From positions 6,882,001 to 6,946,000 of the forward strand of contig NZ_FMIC01000002.1 in NCBI RefSeq assembly GCF_900091625.1: a stretch of DNA of 64,000 bases. Reading direction: 5' to 3'. The notes beneath the pieces were generated by a model, which saw only the letters and a program-made list of their open reading frames with translations, did no database searches and was not told the DNA's origin. A program made the position numbers and the translations under genes. This stretch comes from Micromonospora peucetia (lineage in GTDB: Bacteria > Actinomycetota > Actinomycetes > Mycobacteriales > Micromonosporaceae). This document shows positions 50,059 to 59,002 of the stretch, one piece after another (position 1 is the first letter of the stretch; each line of letters begins with the position of its first letter).

Positions 50059-53000
50059 TCAGCTGACGTTGGCGGGGCCGAGGACGCTCTTCAGGTCGCC
50101 CATCAGCGCGGTGGTGGCCGCCACCCTGAACGGCCCCAGCCGCAGGGTGGTGGTCCGGCCGCCGTTGAGCAGCTTGACGTGCACCTCGGTGTCGCCCGGG
50201 TGCAGCACCAGGGTCTCCTTGAGCAACTCCACCAGCGGCGGGGTGCACCGGTGCACCGGGATGGTCAGGGTGATCGGCTTGCTCCCCGGGCTGCTGCTGA
50301 CGTCCGGCATGGACATGTCCATCGCCATGATCCGAGGGGTGTCGTCGCGCCGGTCCACCCGCCCCTTGACCACCACGATGGCGTCCTCGGCGATGTACTG
50401 CCCGATCACCTCATAGGTGTTGGGGAAGAAGAGGGCCTCCACGCCGCCGGCGAGGTCCTCCAGGGTGGCCGACGCCCAGGCCCGGCCCTGCTTGGTGACC
50501 CGCCGCTGCACCCCGGAGAGGATGCCGGCGAGGGTGACCACGGCCCCGTCCGGGACGGTGCCGTCCTCGGACAGGGAAGCGATGGTGCAGTCCGCCGCCG
50601 CGCCGAGGACGTGCTCCAGACCGAAGAGCGGGTGGTCGGAGACGTACAGGCCGAGCATCTCGCGTTCGAAGGCGAGCTTGTCGCGCTTGTCCCACTCCCC
50701 GTCGCCGATCACCGGCATCACCGTCGTGCTGTTGGCGTCCGAGTCGCCGAAGCCGGCGCCGAAGAGGTCGTACTGGCCGACGGCCTCCTTGCGCTTGACG
50801 TCGGCGTACGCGTCGATCGCCTCCGCGTGCACCACGAGCAACGCCTTGCGGGAGTGCTTGAGCGAGTCGAACGCTCCGGCCTTGATCAGCGATTCGATGG
50901 TCTTCTTGTTGCAGACCACCGCGTCGACCTTCGACAGGAAGTCGTAGAAGTCGGCGTAGTCGCCCTTCTCCTCCCGGCAGCGCATGATCGCCGCCACCAC
51001 GTTGGCGCCGACGTTGCGTACCGCGCCCAGGCCGAACCGGATCTCCTTGCCGACCGGGGTGAACGGCCCGGCGGAGGTGTTCACGTCCGGCGGCAGCACC
51101 TGGATGCGCATCCGGCGACACTCCGCCAGGTAGAGCGCCATCTTGTCCTTGTCGTCGCCGACGGAGGTGAGCAGCGCCGCCATGTACTCGGCCGGGTAGT
51201 GCGCCTTCAGGTACGCGGTCCAGTACGACACCAGGCCGTACGCCGCCGAGTGCGCCTTGTTGAAGGCGTACCCGGCGAACGGGACCAGCACATCCCACAC
51301 CGCCTGGATGGCCCCGTCGGAGTAGCCGCGCTCGCGGCAGCCGTCCCGGAACGGAATGAACTCCTTGTCGAGGATCTCCTTCTTCTTCTTGCCCATCGCC
51401 CGGCGCAGCAGGTCGGCCTGCCCGAGGCTGTAGCCGGCGAGGATCTGCGCGGCGCGCTGCACCTGCTCCTGGTAGACGATCAGGCCATGGGTCGGCGCGA
51501 GGATCTCCCGCAGCGGATCCTCCAGCTCCGGGTGGATCGGGGTGACTTCCTGGAGCCCGTTCTTGCGCAGCGCGTAGTTGGTGTGCGAGTCGGCACCCAT
51601 CGGGCCGGGCCGGTACAGCGCGATGACGGCGGAGATGTCCTCGAAGTTGTCCGGCTTCATCATCCGCAGCAGGGAGCGCAGCGGCCCCCCGTCGAGCTGG
51701 AACACGCCCAGGGTGTCGCCCCGGGCCAGCAGCTCGTAGGCGACCTTGTCATCCAGCGGCAGCTCCAGCAGGTCGAGCTTGCGACCGTGGTTGAGCTCGA
51801 TGTTCTTCACCGCGTCGTCGATGATGGTCAGGTTGCGCAGGCCGAGGAAGTCCATCTTCAACAGCCCGAGCGACTCGCACGTCGGGTAGTCGAACTGGGT
51901 GATGATGACCCCGTCGGAGTCCCGGCGCATCAGCGGGATGTGGTCGATGATCGGCTCGGCGGACATGATCACGCCGGCGGCGTGCACGCCGGTCTGCCGG
52001 ATCAGCCCCTCGATGCCCCGGGCGGTGTCGATGACCTTCTTGACGTCCGACTCGGCCTCGTACATGCCCCGGAGCTCGCCGGCCTCGGCGTAGCGGGGGT
52101 GCTTGGGGTCGAAGATGCCCTCCAGGGGGATGTCCTTGCCCATCACGGCCGGGGGCATCGCCTTGGTGATCCGGTCACCGACCGCGTACGGGTAGCCGAG
52201 CACCCGGGCCGAGTCCTTGATCGCGGCCTTCGCCTTGATCGTGCCGAAGGTGGCGATCTGGGCGACCTTGTCCTCGCCCCACTTGTCGGTGACGTACTTG
52301 ATGACCTCGCCGCGCCGACGCTCGTCGAAGTCGATGTCGACATCCGGCATCGAGACGCGCTCGGGGTTGAGGAACCGCTCGAAGATCAGGCCGTGCTGGA
52401 TCGGGTCGAGGTCGGTGATGCCCAGTGCGTACGCGACCAGGGAGCCGGCGGCCGAGCCACGGCCGGGCCCCACCGAGATGCCCTGGTTCTTCGCCCACTG
52501 GATGAAATCGGCGACCACGAGGAAGTACGACGGGAAACCCATCTGGGTAATGACGCCCAGCTCGTACTCGGCCTGGGTGACGTGCCCGTCGGGGATGCCA
52601 CCGGGGTAGCGGCGGGCCAGCCCGGCGAAGGTCTCCTTGCGGAACCAGGAGTTCTCGGTCTCCCCGTCCGGGACGGGGAAGCGCGGCATCAGGTTGTGGA
52701 ACTCGAACATCCCGGCGGGGTCGACCTTCTCGGCCACCAGCAGGGTGTTGCGGCAGCCCTCCAGCCAGAGGTCGGAGTTGTCGATGGTGCGCATCTCGTC
52801 GGCGGACTTGATGTAGTAGCCGCTGCCGTCGAACCTGAACCGGTTCGGGTCGGCCACGTTCGCCGCCGTCTGCACGCAGAGCAGCACGTCGTGCGCCTCG
52901 GCCTGGGACTCGTGGGTGTAGTGCGAGTCGTTGGTGACCACCGGCGGGATGTCCAGCTTGCGCGAGATGTCGTGCAGCTCCTGGCGGACCCGGCTCTCGA

Positions 53001-53589
53001 TGCTGATGCCGTGGTCCATGATCTCCAGGAAGTAGTTCTCCTTGCCGAAGATCTCCTGGTATCTCGCCGCGGCCTTGAGCGCCTCGTCGTACTGGCCCAG
53101 GCGCAGCCGGGTCTGCACCTCGCCGGAGGGGCAACCGGTGGTGGCCATCAACCCCTCGGCGCTGGCGGCCAGCAGCTCCGCGTCCATCCGCGGCCACTTG
53201 ACGAAGAAGCCCTCGGTGTACGACCGGCTGGTGAGCGCGAAGAGGTTCTTCAGGCCGGTCTTGTTCTTCGCCCAGATGGTCATGTGGGTGTAGCCGCCGC
53301 TGCCGGAGACGTCGTCGCTCTTCTGTTCCGGCCGGCCCCAGCGCACCCGCTTCTTGTGGAACCGTGACTCGGGCGCCACGTACGCCTCGATGCCGAGGAT
53401 CGGGGTGACGCCGGCCGCCATCGCCTGCTTGTAGAAGTCGTTCGCACCGTGCATGTTGCCGTGGTCGGTCATCGCCACCGCCGGCATGCCCTGCCGCTTG
53501 ACCTCGGCGAAGAGGTCCTTCAGCCGGGCCGCGCCGTCGAGCATCGAATACTCCGTGTGCACGTGCAGATGCGCGAACGAATCGCCCAT
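50059..53589 (-). CDS. dnaE: DNA polymerase III subunit alpha
   Basis: Replicative polymerase catalytic subunit, 1176 residues, typical for actinobacterial DnaE1. The N-terminal PHP domain starts [19 protein letters not shown]. The polymerase active-site acids are in [16 protein letters not shown], and [13 protein letters not shown] and [18 protein letters not shown] are characteristic. The C-terminal part contains the tandem helix-hairpin-helix region ([20 protein letters not shown]), an OB fold ([19 protein letters not shown]) and the tau-binding end. The ATG at 53589 has GGGGGGC upstream only. Transcribed alone; divergent from an ECF sigma gene. Confidence 0.97.
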   Translation of the reverse strand: MGDSFAHLHVHTEYSMLDGAARLKDLFAEVKRQGMPAVAMTDHGNMHGANDFYKQAMAAGVTPILGIEAYVAPESRFHKKRVRWGRPEQKSDDVSGSGGYTHMTIWAKNKTGLKNLFALTSRSYTEGFFVKWPRMDAELLAASAEGLMATTGCPSGEVQTRLRLGQYDEALKAAARYQEIFGKENYFLEIMDHGISIESRVRQELHDISRKLDIPPVVTNDSHYTHESQAEAHDVLLCVQTAANVADPNRFRFDGSGYYIKSADEMRTIDNSDLWLEGCRNTLLVAEKVDPAGMFEFHNLMPRFPVPDGETENSWFRKETFAGLARRYPGGIPDGHVTQAEYELGVITQMGFPSYFLVVADFIQWAKNQGISVGPGRGSAAGSLVAYALGITDLDPIQHGLIFERFLNPERVSMPDVDIDFDERRRGEVIKYVTDKWGEDKVAQIATFGTIKAKAAIKDSARVLGYPYAVGDRITKAMPPAVMGKDIPLEGIFDPKHPRYAEAGELRGMYEAESDVKKVIDTARGIEGLIRQTGVHAAGVIMSAEPIIDHIPLMRRDSDGVIITQFDYPTCESLGLLKMDFLGLRNLTIIDDAVKNIELNHGRKLDLLELPLDDKVAYELLARGDTLGVFQLDGGPLRSLLRMMKPDNFEDISAVIALYRPGPMGADSHTNYALRKNGLQEVTPIHPELEDPLREILAPTHGLIVYQEQVQRAAQILAGYSLGQADLLRRAMGKKKKEILDKEFIPFRDGCRERGYSDGAIQAVWDVLVPFAGYAFNKAHSAAYGLVSYWTAYLKAHYPAEYMAALLTSVGDDKDKMALYLAECRRMRIQVLPPDVNTSAGPFTPVGKEIRFGLGAVRNVGANVVAAIMRCREEKGDYADFYDFLSKVDAVVCNKKTIESLIKAGAFDSLKHSRKALLVVHAEAIDAYADVKRKEAVGQYDLFGAGFGDSDANSTTVMPVIGDGEWDKRDKLAFEREMLGLYVSDHPLFGLEHVLGAAADCTIASLSEDGTVPDGAVVTLAGILSGVQRRVTKQGRAWASATLEDLAGGVEALFFPNTYEVIGQYIAEDAIVVVKGRVDRRDDTPRIMAMDMSMPDVSSSPGSKPITLTIPVHRCTPPLVELLKETLVLHPGDTEVHVKLLNGGRTTTLRLGPFRVAATTALMGDLKSVLGPANVS

Positions 53590-53824
53590 GCGTGGCGCCC
53601 CCCGGGTCAGATCATGGGATGGTCGAGGTCGGTCGGCCTACCCTATCGCCGCCGCGAATGGCGGCTCCAGACGCCGCGCGGGGCGGAGCGGGCCGGGGTG
53701 TTGTGGATCTCTCTGGCCGCCCCGACGACGGCCTCGACCGTCGGTTCCCGGACTCCTGGCGGCCCGTCCGGCGGCGGCGACCGTAGCCTGGACGGACGGT
53801 ATCCGGCGAGCATTGGACGACCTG

Positions 53825-54373
53825 ATGCCCCTCCCGGACGGGGTCGAGAAACTGGCCGAGTCGGCGGCGCGTGGCGACCGCGCGGCGCTCGACGCGCTGC
53901 TGGTCGCGGTCCGACCGGAGGTGCTGCGCCTCTGCGCCCGGCTGCTGCCGCACCGGGAGGACGCCGAGGAGGCCTGCCAGGACGCGCTGCTCGCCCTGGC
54001 CCAGGGCATCGGCCGGTTCGAGGGCCGGTCGTCGTTCCACACCTGGCTGTACCGGCTGACGGCCAACCGGGCCCGCTCGACGTACCGGGTGCTGCGCCGG
54101 CGCTGGCGGGTGGAGGCCGGCGGCGTGCCGCTGCCGGACCCGGTGGACCCGCGCCGGACGAGCGTGGTCGCCGGCACCCGGCTGGACCTGCTCGACGCGC
54201 TCGACGCGGTCCGCCCCGAACTCGCCGAGGCGGTGACCCTGCGCGACGTCCTCGGGCTGGGTTACCGGGAGATCGCCGCTCTGCTCGGCCTGCCCGAGGG
54301 CACCGTCAAGTCGCGGATCCACGAGGCCCGCCGGCAGTTGCGGCACCGGCTGTCCGGGGAGGGACGACAGTGA
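53825..54373 (+). CDS. ECF RNA polymerase sigma factor
   Basis: A 182-residue group 4 sigma factor. Region 2: LCARLLPHREDAEEACQDAL and FHTWLYRLTANRARSTYRVL. Region 4: LRDVLGLGYREIAALLGLPE and GTVKSRIHEARRQLRHRL. The ATG at 53825 is used; an in-frame TTG 12 nt earlier has GGCGAG nearby and is an alternative. No anti-sigma with a zinc motif follows. Instead the next gene overlaps by 4 nt (GTGA) and encodes a lipoprotein, which may transmit an envelope signal to the sigma factor in some other way. Confidence 0.9.
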   Translation: MPLPDGVEKLAESAARGDRAALDALLVAVRPEVLRLCARLLPHREDAEEACQDALLALAQGIGRFEGRSSFHTWLYRLTANRARSTYRVLRRRWRVEAGGVPLPDPVDPRRTSVVAGTRLDLLDALDAVRPELAEAVTLRDVLGLGYREIAALLGLPEGTVKSRIHEARRQLRHRLSGEGRQ

Positions 54374-54939
54374 CGACGACAGGCCGGTGGGTAGCCACCG
54401 TCGCGGTGCTCGCCGCGACCCTGGCCGGGTCGGTCGCTGCCTGCGGCGGCGAGGACCCGCCGGTCTCCCCGTTGCCCGTGCAGCCGCCGGCCGCGACGAC
54501 GGGTCACTCCTCCGGGCCACCGGCTGCGTCCCCGCCGTCTGTCTCACCGTCCGTGCCGGGCACGCCCGGCCCGGCGTCCGTCGTCCCGCCGGCCCGGCGT
54601 TCCCCGCCGGCTCCGCTCCCGACGACCGGCGCCGGGCGTACGCCGTCGGCGACGCGGTCACCGAGTGGACCGCCCGGCACCTGCTACGGGGCGGTGCGCT
54701 ACGACCTGGTGCTGGCCGAGAACGAGCTGGCACTGCTGCGTTCTCTCTGCTTCGCCTCGGGTGGGGTGCTGCGGATCATCGGCATCGGCCCGGGCGAGGT
54801 GACCGTGGACCGCGAGGACCTGGTCTCCCGCAGCTACGAGGCCGGGGTGGTGGACATCCGGTTCGTCCGCCCCGGCACCGTGGACGTGCTGATCCCGCAG
54901 GGCGGCACGACGCACCCGGTCACCGTGGTGGTGCGGTGA
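54370..54939 (+). CDS. Lipoprotein co-transcribed with the ECF sigma factor
   Basis: A 189-residue predicted lipoprotein. Signal and lipobox: VATVAVLAATLAGSVAAC with Cys at about residue 25. A long Ser/Pro/Thr linker (residues 28-100) is followed by a compact beta-rich domain of about 90 residues with two cysteines (GTCYGAVRYDLVLAENELAL, RSLCFASGGVLRIIGIGPGE, VDIRFVRPGTVDVLIPQGGT). The domain is not recognised. GTG overlaps the sigma stop. The stop lies in a hairpin shared with the convergent kinase gene. It probably senses or modifies the envelope under sigma control. Confidence 0.82.
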   Translation: MTTTGRWVATVAVLAATLAGSVAACGGEDPPVSPLPVQPPAATTGHSSGPPAASPPSVSPSVPGTPGPASVVPPARRSPPAPLPTTGAGRTPSATRSPSGPPGTCYGAVRYDLVLAENELALLRSLCFASGGVLRIIGIGPGEVTVDREDLVSRSYEAGVVDIRFVRPGTVDVLIPQGGTTHPVTVVVR

Positions 54940-54957
54940 GCTGCGAGGCTCACCGCA
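54932..54957. terminator. Bidirectional hairpin between lipoprotein and kinase genes
   Basis: TGCGGTGAGC, 6-nt loop, GCTCACCGCA: a 10-bp perfect stem containing the stop codons of both convergent genes (TGA ending 54939; minus-strand TGA beginning 54952). Confidence 0.7.
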
Positions 54958-56392
54958 CCCGCACCCCGGCGAGCAGCGTGTCGACGAAGCCGGGTCCCTC
55001 TCCCGCCGGCGGCACCACCTGCACGTAGATCAGGCCTACCCGGCCGGGCGCGAGCCCGGCGACCTCGACGACCTCCGGCCGGCCCTGGTCGCAGGTGAAC
55101 CGGGCCACAACCCAGTCCACGCCCCCCTGCCGGGTACGGCGTACCGGCGCGGCGGCGCACGCCGAGTGTGGACGCTCGGCGACGAATCCCGCCGGGGTGG
55201 TCCGCGCGGCGATGCTCGCCGACAGTCCGACGAAGGCACCCGGCACCGTCGGGTCCGCTGCCCACCGGCGCGGGTCCGGCGACATCACCAGAGCCGGTTC
55301 GAGTCGTCCGTCGTCGCCGTACTGGCCGGCCCAGCCGGTGCCGGTGGCCCGCCAGCCGGGCGGCAACGCGACGGTGACCGGCCCGCTCGTCCACGTGCCG
55401 GCGGCCCGTCCGGCGGGCGCGGCGTCGCCCGCCGTGGCCCCGACCGCGACGAGCGCCGCGACGCCCAGCCCCACGGCCCCGAACCGCCGCCGGCCCGCCG
55501 GCCGGTCCCCCACCCGCGGCGAAGGTCCGGCGGGGGCGCACGGCGACCCGGCGGCGGACCGGGCCGGGTCGGGCCGGGCAGGCGCGGTGGTGGCGTGCCG
55601 CAGGGCGGTGCGGAAGGCCGTGGCGTCCGGGTGGCGGTCGGCCGGGCGTGGAGCGATAGCCCGGCGCAGCACGGCCGCCACCTGCGTCGGCACGCCCTCG
55701 CGCAGTCGGATCGCCCCGTCCGGGGAAAGCTGGTCCGGGGGCGGCTGGCCGCCCGCCACGCGCTCCGCGTCCGGGCCGAGGAGCCGGAGGCCGAGCCGGC
55801 CCAGGCCGTACACGTCGGTGCGGGTGTCGACGACGGCGAGCGGGTCGTCCTGTTCCGGGGCCATGTAGCCGGGGGTGCCGGCCCGGGCGGTGAGACCGGA
55901 GGCGGCGGCGAGGGCCTTGGCCAGCCCGAGGTCGGCGATCAGCACCCGCTCGCCGTCCGGGCCGGACCGGAACAGGACGTTGCCCGGGGTCAGGTCGCGG
56001 TGCACCACGCCGTGGCGGTGCAGGACGGCGACGCCGGCAGCGATCTCGGCCAGCAGGTCCAGGGCCGCCGGCGCGGGCATCGGGCCGGCCGCCAGCCGGT
56101 CGCGCAGGCTGCCGCCGTCGGCCCAGGCCATGACCGAGTAGGGCCGACCGTCGGCCAGTTCGCCGGCGGCGTGGACGCGGACCAGCCGCTCGTCGTCGAG
56201 CCGGCGCAGCAGGCGGGCCTCGTCGAGGAAACGCTCCCGTACCCGCAGGTCGTGGTGCCAGTTCTCGGCCAGCACCTTGATCGCCACCGGGGAGTCGAGC
56301 ACCGGGTCGTGGGCCAGCCAGACCGTCGCGAACGCCCCCGTGCCCAGCAGCCGCTCGATCAGGTAGGGCCCGATCCGCTCCGGACTGCTCAC
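54950..56392 (-). CDS. Membrane-spanning Ser/Thr protein kinase (PknB-like)
   Basis: A 480-residue receptor-type kinase. Catalytic domain residues 8-265: glycine loop RLLGTGAFATVW, ATP lysine K39 in PVAIKVLAENW, HRDLTPGN near 131, DLG (in place of DFG) near 154, and APEQ. The usual Lys of HRDLKPxN is Thr, which occurs in some active bacterial kinases. One membrane helix at about 304-320 (FGAVGLGVAALVAVGAT) leads to an outside domain of about 150 residues with two cysteines (HSACAAAPVRR, ARFTCDQGR) and no PASTA repeats. The GTG at 56392 gives the standard kinase start. Signal sensed outside is unknown. Confidence 0.92.
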   Translation of the reverse strand: MSSPERIGPYLIERLLGTGAFATVWLAHDPVLDSPVAIKVLAENWHHDLRVRERFLDEARLLRRLDDERLVRVHAAGELADGRPYSVMAWADGGSLRDRLAAGPMPAPAALDLLAEIAAGVAVLHRHGVVHRDLTPGNVLFRSGPDGERVLIADLGLAKALAAASGLTARAGTPGYMAPEQDDPLAVVDTRTDVYGLGRLGLRLLGPDAERVAGGQPPPDQLSPDGAIRLREGVPTQVAAVLRRAIAPRPADRHPDATAFRTALRHATTAPARPDPARSAAGSPCAPAGPSPRVGDRPAGRRRFGAVGLGVAALVAVGATAGDAAPAGRAAGTWTSGPVTVALPPGWRATGTGWAGQYGDDGRLEPALVMSPDPRRWAADPTVPGAFVGLSASIAARTTPAGFVAERPHSACAAAPVRRTRQGGVDWVVARFTCDQGRPEVVEVAGLAPGRVGLIYVQVVPPAGEGPGFVDTLLAGVRVR

Positions 56393-56587
56393 CGCACCAC
56401 CCCCGACACCGGCACCGCCGGCCGCCCCTCCGCCTCGACAGTAGACAGTGCGCCGGCTCGGCGGCAGCCCCGGCACCGCGACCGGTGCGGCCGAAAAATC
56501 CCGTCGGTCGGGAACCCGACGAACCGATCCCGCCGGCGGGGCGACCAAGAGGACAAGGACATCCGCACTTCACGAGGAGGAGATCCC

Positions 56588-57208
56588 GTGCACCGTCTCT
56601 CGTACACCGTCGTCACCGCCCTGCTGGTCACGGCCGGGCTCATGCCGATCACCGTGGCGGCCCCGGCCGCCGCCGCACCCCGGTCGGGCGTCGCCGGCGG
56701 GCACCTGACCGGCCGCTCCGGCGGCAACCCCGGCGCGGCGGCGGGCGACACCGCCGATCGGGACGAGGCTCGGCTCATCAGCGTCCGGGGCGCCGGACCG
56801 TTCCGGATCGGGGCCGGCCTGGCCCGCCTGTCGGCGGCCGGGCTCGTCGACTGGGTGGCCCCCGACTGCGACGGCGTGGTCCGGGCCGGCGTCACCGGGG
56901 CCTGGGCGGGCAAGGTCCTGCTGGTCTTCCGCGACGGACGGCTGGTGGAGGTGGGCACCGCCACCGCGCCGCCCCGCACTCCCGCCGGTGCGGGGGTGGG
57001 CATGTCCTTCGCCGCCCTGGAGGAGATCTACGGCCCACGGGGCTCGATGATCCGCAACGACGCGGGTGACGCCTCGGCGTATCTGGTGCGCATCGGTTCC
57101 CGGGTGGAACTGTTCACCGGCCACCCGATCCGGCCGGGGGTCGGTTACCTCCAGGTCGGGCCGGCGGCCTTCGTCGAGCGCCACTTCCGGCAGGGCACCT
57201 CCTGCTGA
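56588..57208 (+). CDS. Secreted protein of unknown function
   Basis: A 206-residue protein with an export signal (VVTALLVTAGLMPITVAAPA, AAA cleavage) and a single domain of about 140 residues. It contains RGAGPFRIGAGLARLSAAGL, WVAPDCDGVVRAGV, GAGVGMSFAALEEIYGPRGS and VGYLQVGPAAFVERHFRQGT, ending in Cys. The repeated pattern (FxIGxGLARL and VGMSFAALEEIYG) resembles two halves of a small lipocalin-like or SH3-like fold often seen in secreted actinobacterial proteins; function is unknown. GTG start after GAGGAGGAGATCCC. Divergent from the kinase gene; 195 nt separate the starts. Confidence 0.83.
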   Translation: MHRLSYTVVTALLVTAGLMPITVAAPAAAAPRSGVAGGHLTGRSGGNPGAAAGDTADRDEARLISVRGAGPFRIGAGLARLSAAGLVDWVAPDCDGVVRAGVTGAWAGKVLLVFRDGRLVEVGTATAPPRTPAGAGVGMSFAALEEIYGPRGSMIRNDAGDASAYLVRIGSRVELFTGHPIRPGVGYLQVGPAAFVERHFRQGTSC

Positions 57209-57223
57209 GCGACGCCCGGCACC

Positions 57224-57258
57224 GACGGCGGCGGACCCCTCGCGGGTTCGCCGCCGTC
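57224..57258 (+). terminator. Hairpin downstream of the secreted protein gene
   Basis: GACGGCGGCG and CGCCGCCGTC form a 10-bp stem around a 15-nt loop that can itself pair partly, 15 nt after the stop. Confidence 0.55.
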
Positions 57259-57305
57259 CGGTTCGCCTGAACACACTGATGTTGGCGCACACGATGATGT
57301 AGCAC

Positions 57306-57335
57306 TGGACGATAGTGTGTGCCACACAGTATGGT
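57306..57335 (+). promoter_or_regulatory. Leaderless promoter with PadR operator
   Basis: TGGACG (57306-57311), 18 nt, TATGGT (57330-57335), then the ATG 7 nt later with no ribosome binding site, which suggests a leaderless mRNA. The spacer holds a near-perfect palindrome, ATAGTGTGTGCCACACAGTA plus T (57312-57332), so a PadR dimer would cover the promoter core. Confidence 0.7.
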
Positions 57336-57342
57336 GTGACGC

Positions 57343-57684
57343 ATGGTGAGCGATGAGATCCTGCGAACGCACCTCCAGGAGTTGCGTCGGGGCACCGTGG
57401 TGGTGGCGAGCCTCGTCGCGCTACGCCGCCCCGACTACGGTTACGCGTTGCTGCAACGCCTCGCCGACCACGGTTTTCCGGTGGACGCCAACACGCTCTA
57501 CCCGCTGCTGCGGCGGCTGGAGGAGCAGGGACTGCTGACCAGCGAGTGGAACACCGAGGAGAGCCGGCCGCGCAAGTTCTACCGGACCGGCGAGGAGGGC
57601 GAGTCGGTGCTGAGCCGACTCCTCACCGACCTGGCCGCAGTGCAGACCTCCCTGACCGGGCTGATCGAAGGAGCCGACCGATGA
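57343..57684 (+). CDS. PadR-family transcriptional regulator
   Basis: A 113-residue regulator with the PadR winged helix: LRRGTVVVASLVALRRPDYG, YALLQRLADHGFPVDANTLY, PLLRRLEEQGLLTSEWN, RKFYRTGEEGESVLSRLL. The conserved YPLL and G-Y-L motifs are present. The short C-terminal helix forms the dimer. Its start overlaps the next gene by 4 nt at the other end (ATGA), so the membrane protein is co-translated. Autoregulation is likely from the promoter palindrome. The typical PadR ligand range (phenolics, drugs) gives no firm guess. Confidence 0.92.
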   Translation: MVSDEILRTHLQELRRGTVVVASLVALRRPDYGYALLQRLADHGFPVDANTLYPLLRRLEEQGLLTSEWNTEESRPRKFYRTGEEGESVLSRLLTDLAAVQTSLTGLIEGADR

Positions 57685-58631
57685 CCACCCTGACCGACCG
57701 ATACCTCGCCGCGACCCTGCGCTCGGTGCCGGTCGCGCGCCGCGAGGGGATCGCCACCGAGCTGCGCGCCTCGATCGAGGACATGGTCGAGGGCCGCACA
57801 GCCGGTGGCCAGGACGCCACCGCCGCCGAGCGGGAGGTGCTCACCGAGCTGGGCGACCCGGGGCAGCTCGCCGCCCGCTACGCCGACCGCCGGTTGCAGC
57901 TCATCGGCCCGACCTACTACCTGGCCTGGGAGCGGCTGCTGAAGCTGCTGCTCAGCTTCGTGCCGGCGACGGTCGGCGTGCTGGTCGGCCTGGTCGAGGC
58001 GGCCGACGGTGGCACCGTCGGCGAGGGGATCGGTGAGGGCATAGCCACCGCCATCCAGGTGGCGATTCAGATCGCCTTCTGGGTCACCCTGGTCTTCGCG
58101 ATCCTGGAGCGCACCAACACTCCCCTGGGCCTGCCCAGGTGGAGCGTCGACCAGCTTCCGGAGGGCCCGGTCCACCGGCAGATCACCCTGACCGACGTCG
58201 CCGCCTCGATCGTCTTCCTGGCGCTCTTCATCGCCTACCTGCCGATGCAGCACTTCCGGTCGTTCGTCCCCACCGACGGTGACGGCAACCTGCCGATCCT
58301 CGACCCGGCGCTGTGGAGCTTCTGGCTGCCGTTCCTGATCGCGGTCCTGGTGGCCACGATCGGCCTGGAGATCGCCAAGTACCGGACCGGGCGCTGGACC
58401 TGGCCGCTGGTCGCGTTGAACGCGGCGCTCGACCTGGCGTTCGCGGTGCCGGTGGTCTGGCTGATGTCGACCGACCGGCTGCTCAACCCCGACTTCGTGG
58501 CCCGCTTCGAGTGGCTCGGCGAGGGCGAGAACCTGAACACCATCGCGACCGTCGTGGTCGTCGGCACCGCGCTGGTGACCCTCTGGGACATCGTCGAGAG
58601 CGTCGTCAAGAAGCGCCGCAACAGCGCCTGA
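57681..58631 (+). CDS. Multi-pass membrane protein with HAAS/permease-prefix domain, PadR-linked
   Basis: A 316-residue protein. Residues 1-75 form a soluble helical domain (DRYLAATLRSVPVARREGIA, LRASIEDMVEGR, REVLTELGDPGQLAARYADR), the HAAS-type prefix found with PadR regulators. About six membrane segments follow (LLLSFVPATVGVLVGLVEA, AIQVAIQIAFWVTLVFAILE, DVAASIVFLALFIAYLPM, FWLPFLIAVLVATIGLEIA). No ABC partner is adjacent. It is the second gene of the PadR operon, followed by a strong terminator. PadR/HAAS pairs are common but their function is unknown. Confidence 0.86.
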   Translation: MTTLTDRYLAATLRSVPVARREGIATELRASIEDMVEGRTAGGQDATAAEREVLTELGDPGQLAARYADRRLQLIGPTYYLAWERLLKLLLSFVPATVGVLVGLVEAADGGTVGEGIGEGIATAIQVAIQIAFWVTLVFAILERTNTPLGLPRWSVDQLPEGPVHRQITLTDVAASIVFLALFIAYLPMQHFRSFVPTDGDGNLPILDPALWSFWLPFLIAVLVATIGLEIAKYRTGRWTWPLVALNAALDLAFAVPVVWLMSTDRLLNPDFVARFEWLGEGENLNTIATVVVVGTALVTLWDIVESVVKKRRNSA

Positions 58632-58639
58632 CCGAACAG

Positions 58640-58678
58640 CCGACGGTCCGGCACGCCAGTGGCGTGCCGGACCGTCGG
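58640..58678 (+). terminator. Strong hairpin ending the PadR operon
   Basis: CCGACGGTCCGGCACGCC and GGCGTGCCGGACCGTCGG form an 18-bp perfect stem with a 3-nt loop, 9 nt after the stop codon. Confidence 0.82.
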
Positions 58679-58795
58679 CGTATGAGTGAACGGTTCGTGG
58701 CCATGGTGGTGTCGCGTGACATGGGACGCGAACCGAGCGTCACAGGACAGCACCGATTCGCCGGGTCAGTGTCACAGGCCACCCGGCCGGGGTCG

Positions 58796-59002
58796 TCAGT
58801 CGCCGGGGCGCAGCGCGCCGGTGGTGGCCGCGGCCAGGAAGTCGGTCCAGGCCGTGGGGCCGAAGGCCAGCACCGCTCCCTCACGGTCCTTGCTGTCGCG
58901 TACGCCCACCACGCCGGCCAGGTTCGTCGCCACCTCTACGCAGGTGGACCCGCCGTTGTCGCTGCGAGTGGACTTCCGCCAGACCGCGCCGGTCAATTCC
59001 AT
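58796..59002 (-). CDS. DUF397 protein (partner of the XRE regulator)
   Basis: A 68-residue DUF397 protein: VWRKSTRSDNGGSTCVEVA, GVVGVRDSKDREGAVLAFGP, TAWTDFLAAATTG. These small acidic proteins are found beside XRE/DUF5753 regulators across filamentous actinomycetes and act with them (in Streptomyces the BldB/WhiJ-like systems). The ATG at 59002 has GGAGGTGG upstream and overlaps the regulator gene by 10 nt, so the two are coupled. Confidence 0.93.
   Translation of the reverse strand: MELTGAVWRKSTRSDNGGSTCVEVATNLAGVVGVRDSKDREGAVLAFGPTAWTDFLAAATTGALRPGD

Noticed and set aside
50050..53367. Open frame of about 1100 codons antisense to dnaE
   Set aside because: Same bias effect; rich in Val/Leu/Arg/Asp with no recognisable motif and no ribosome binding site at a sensible start.
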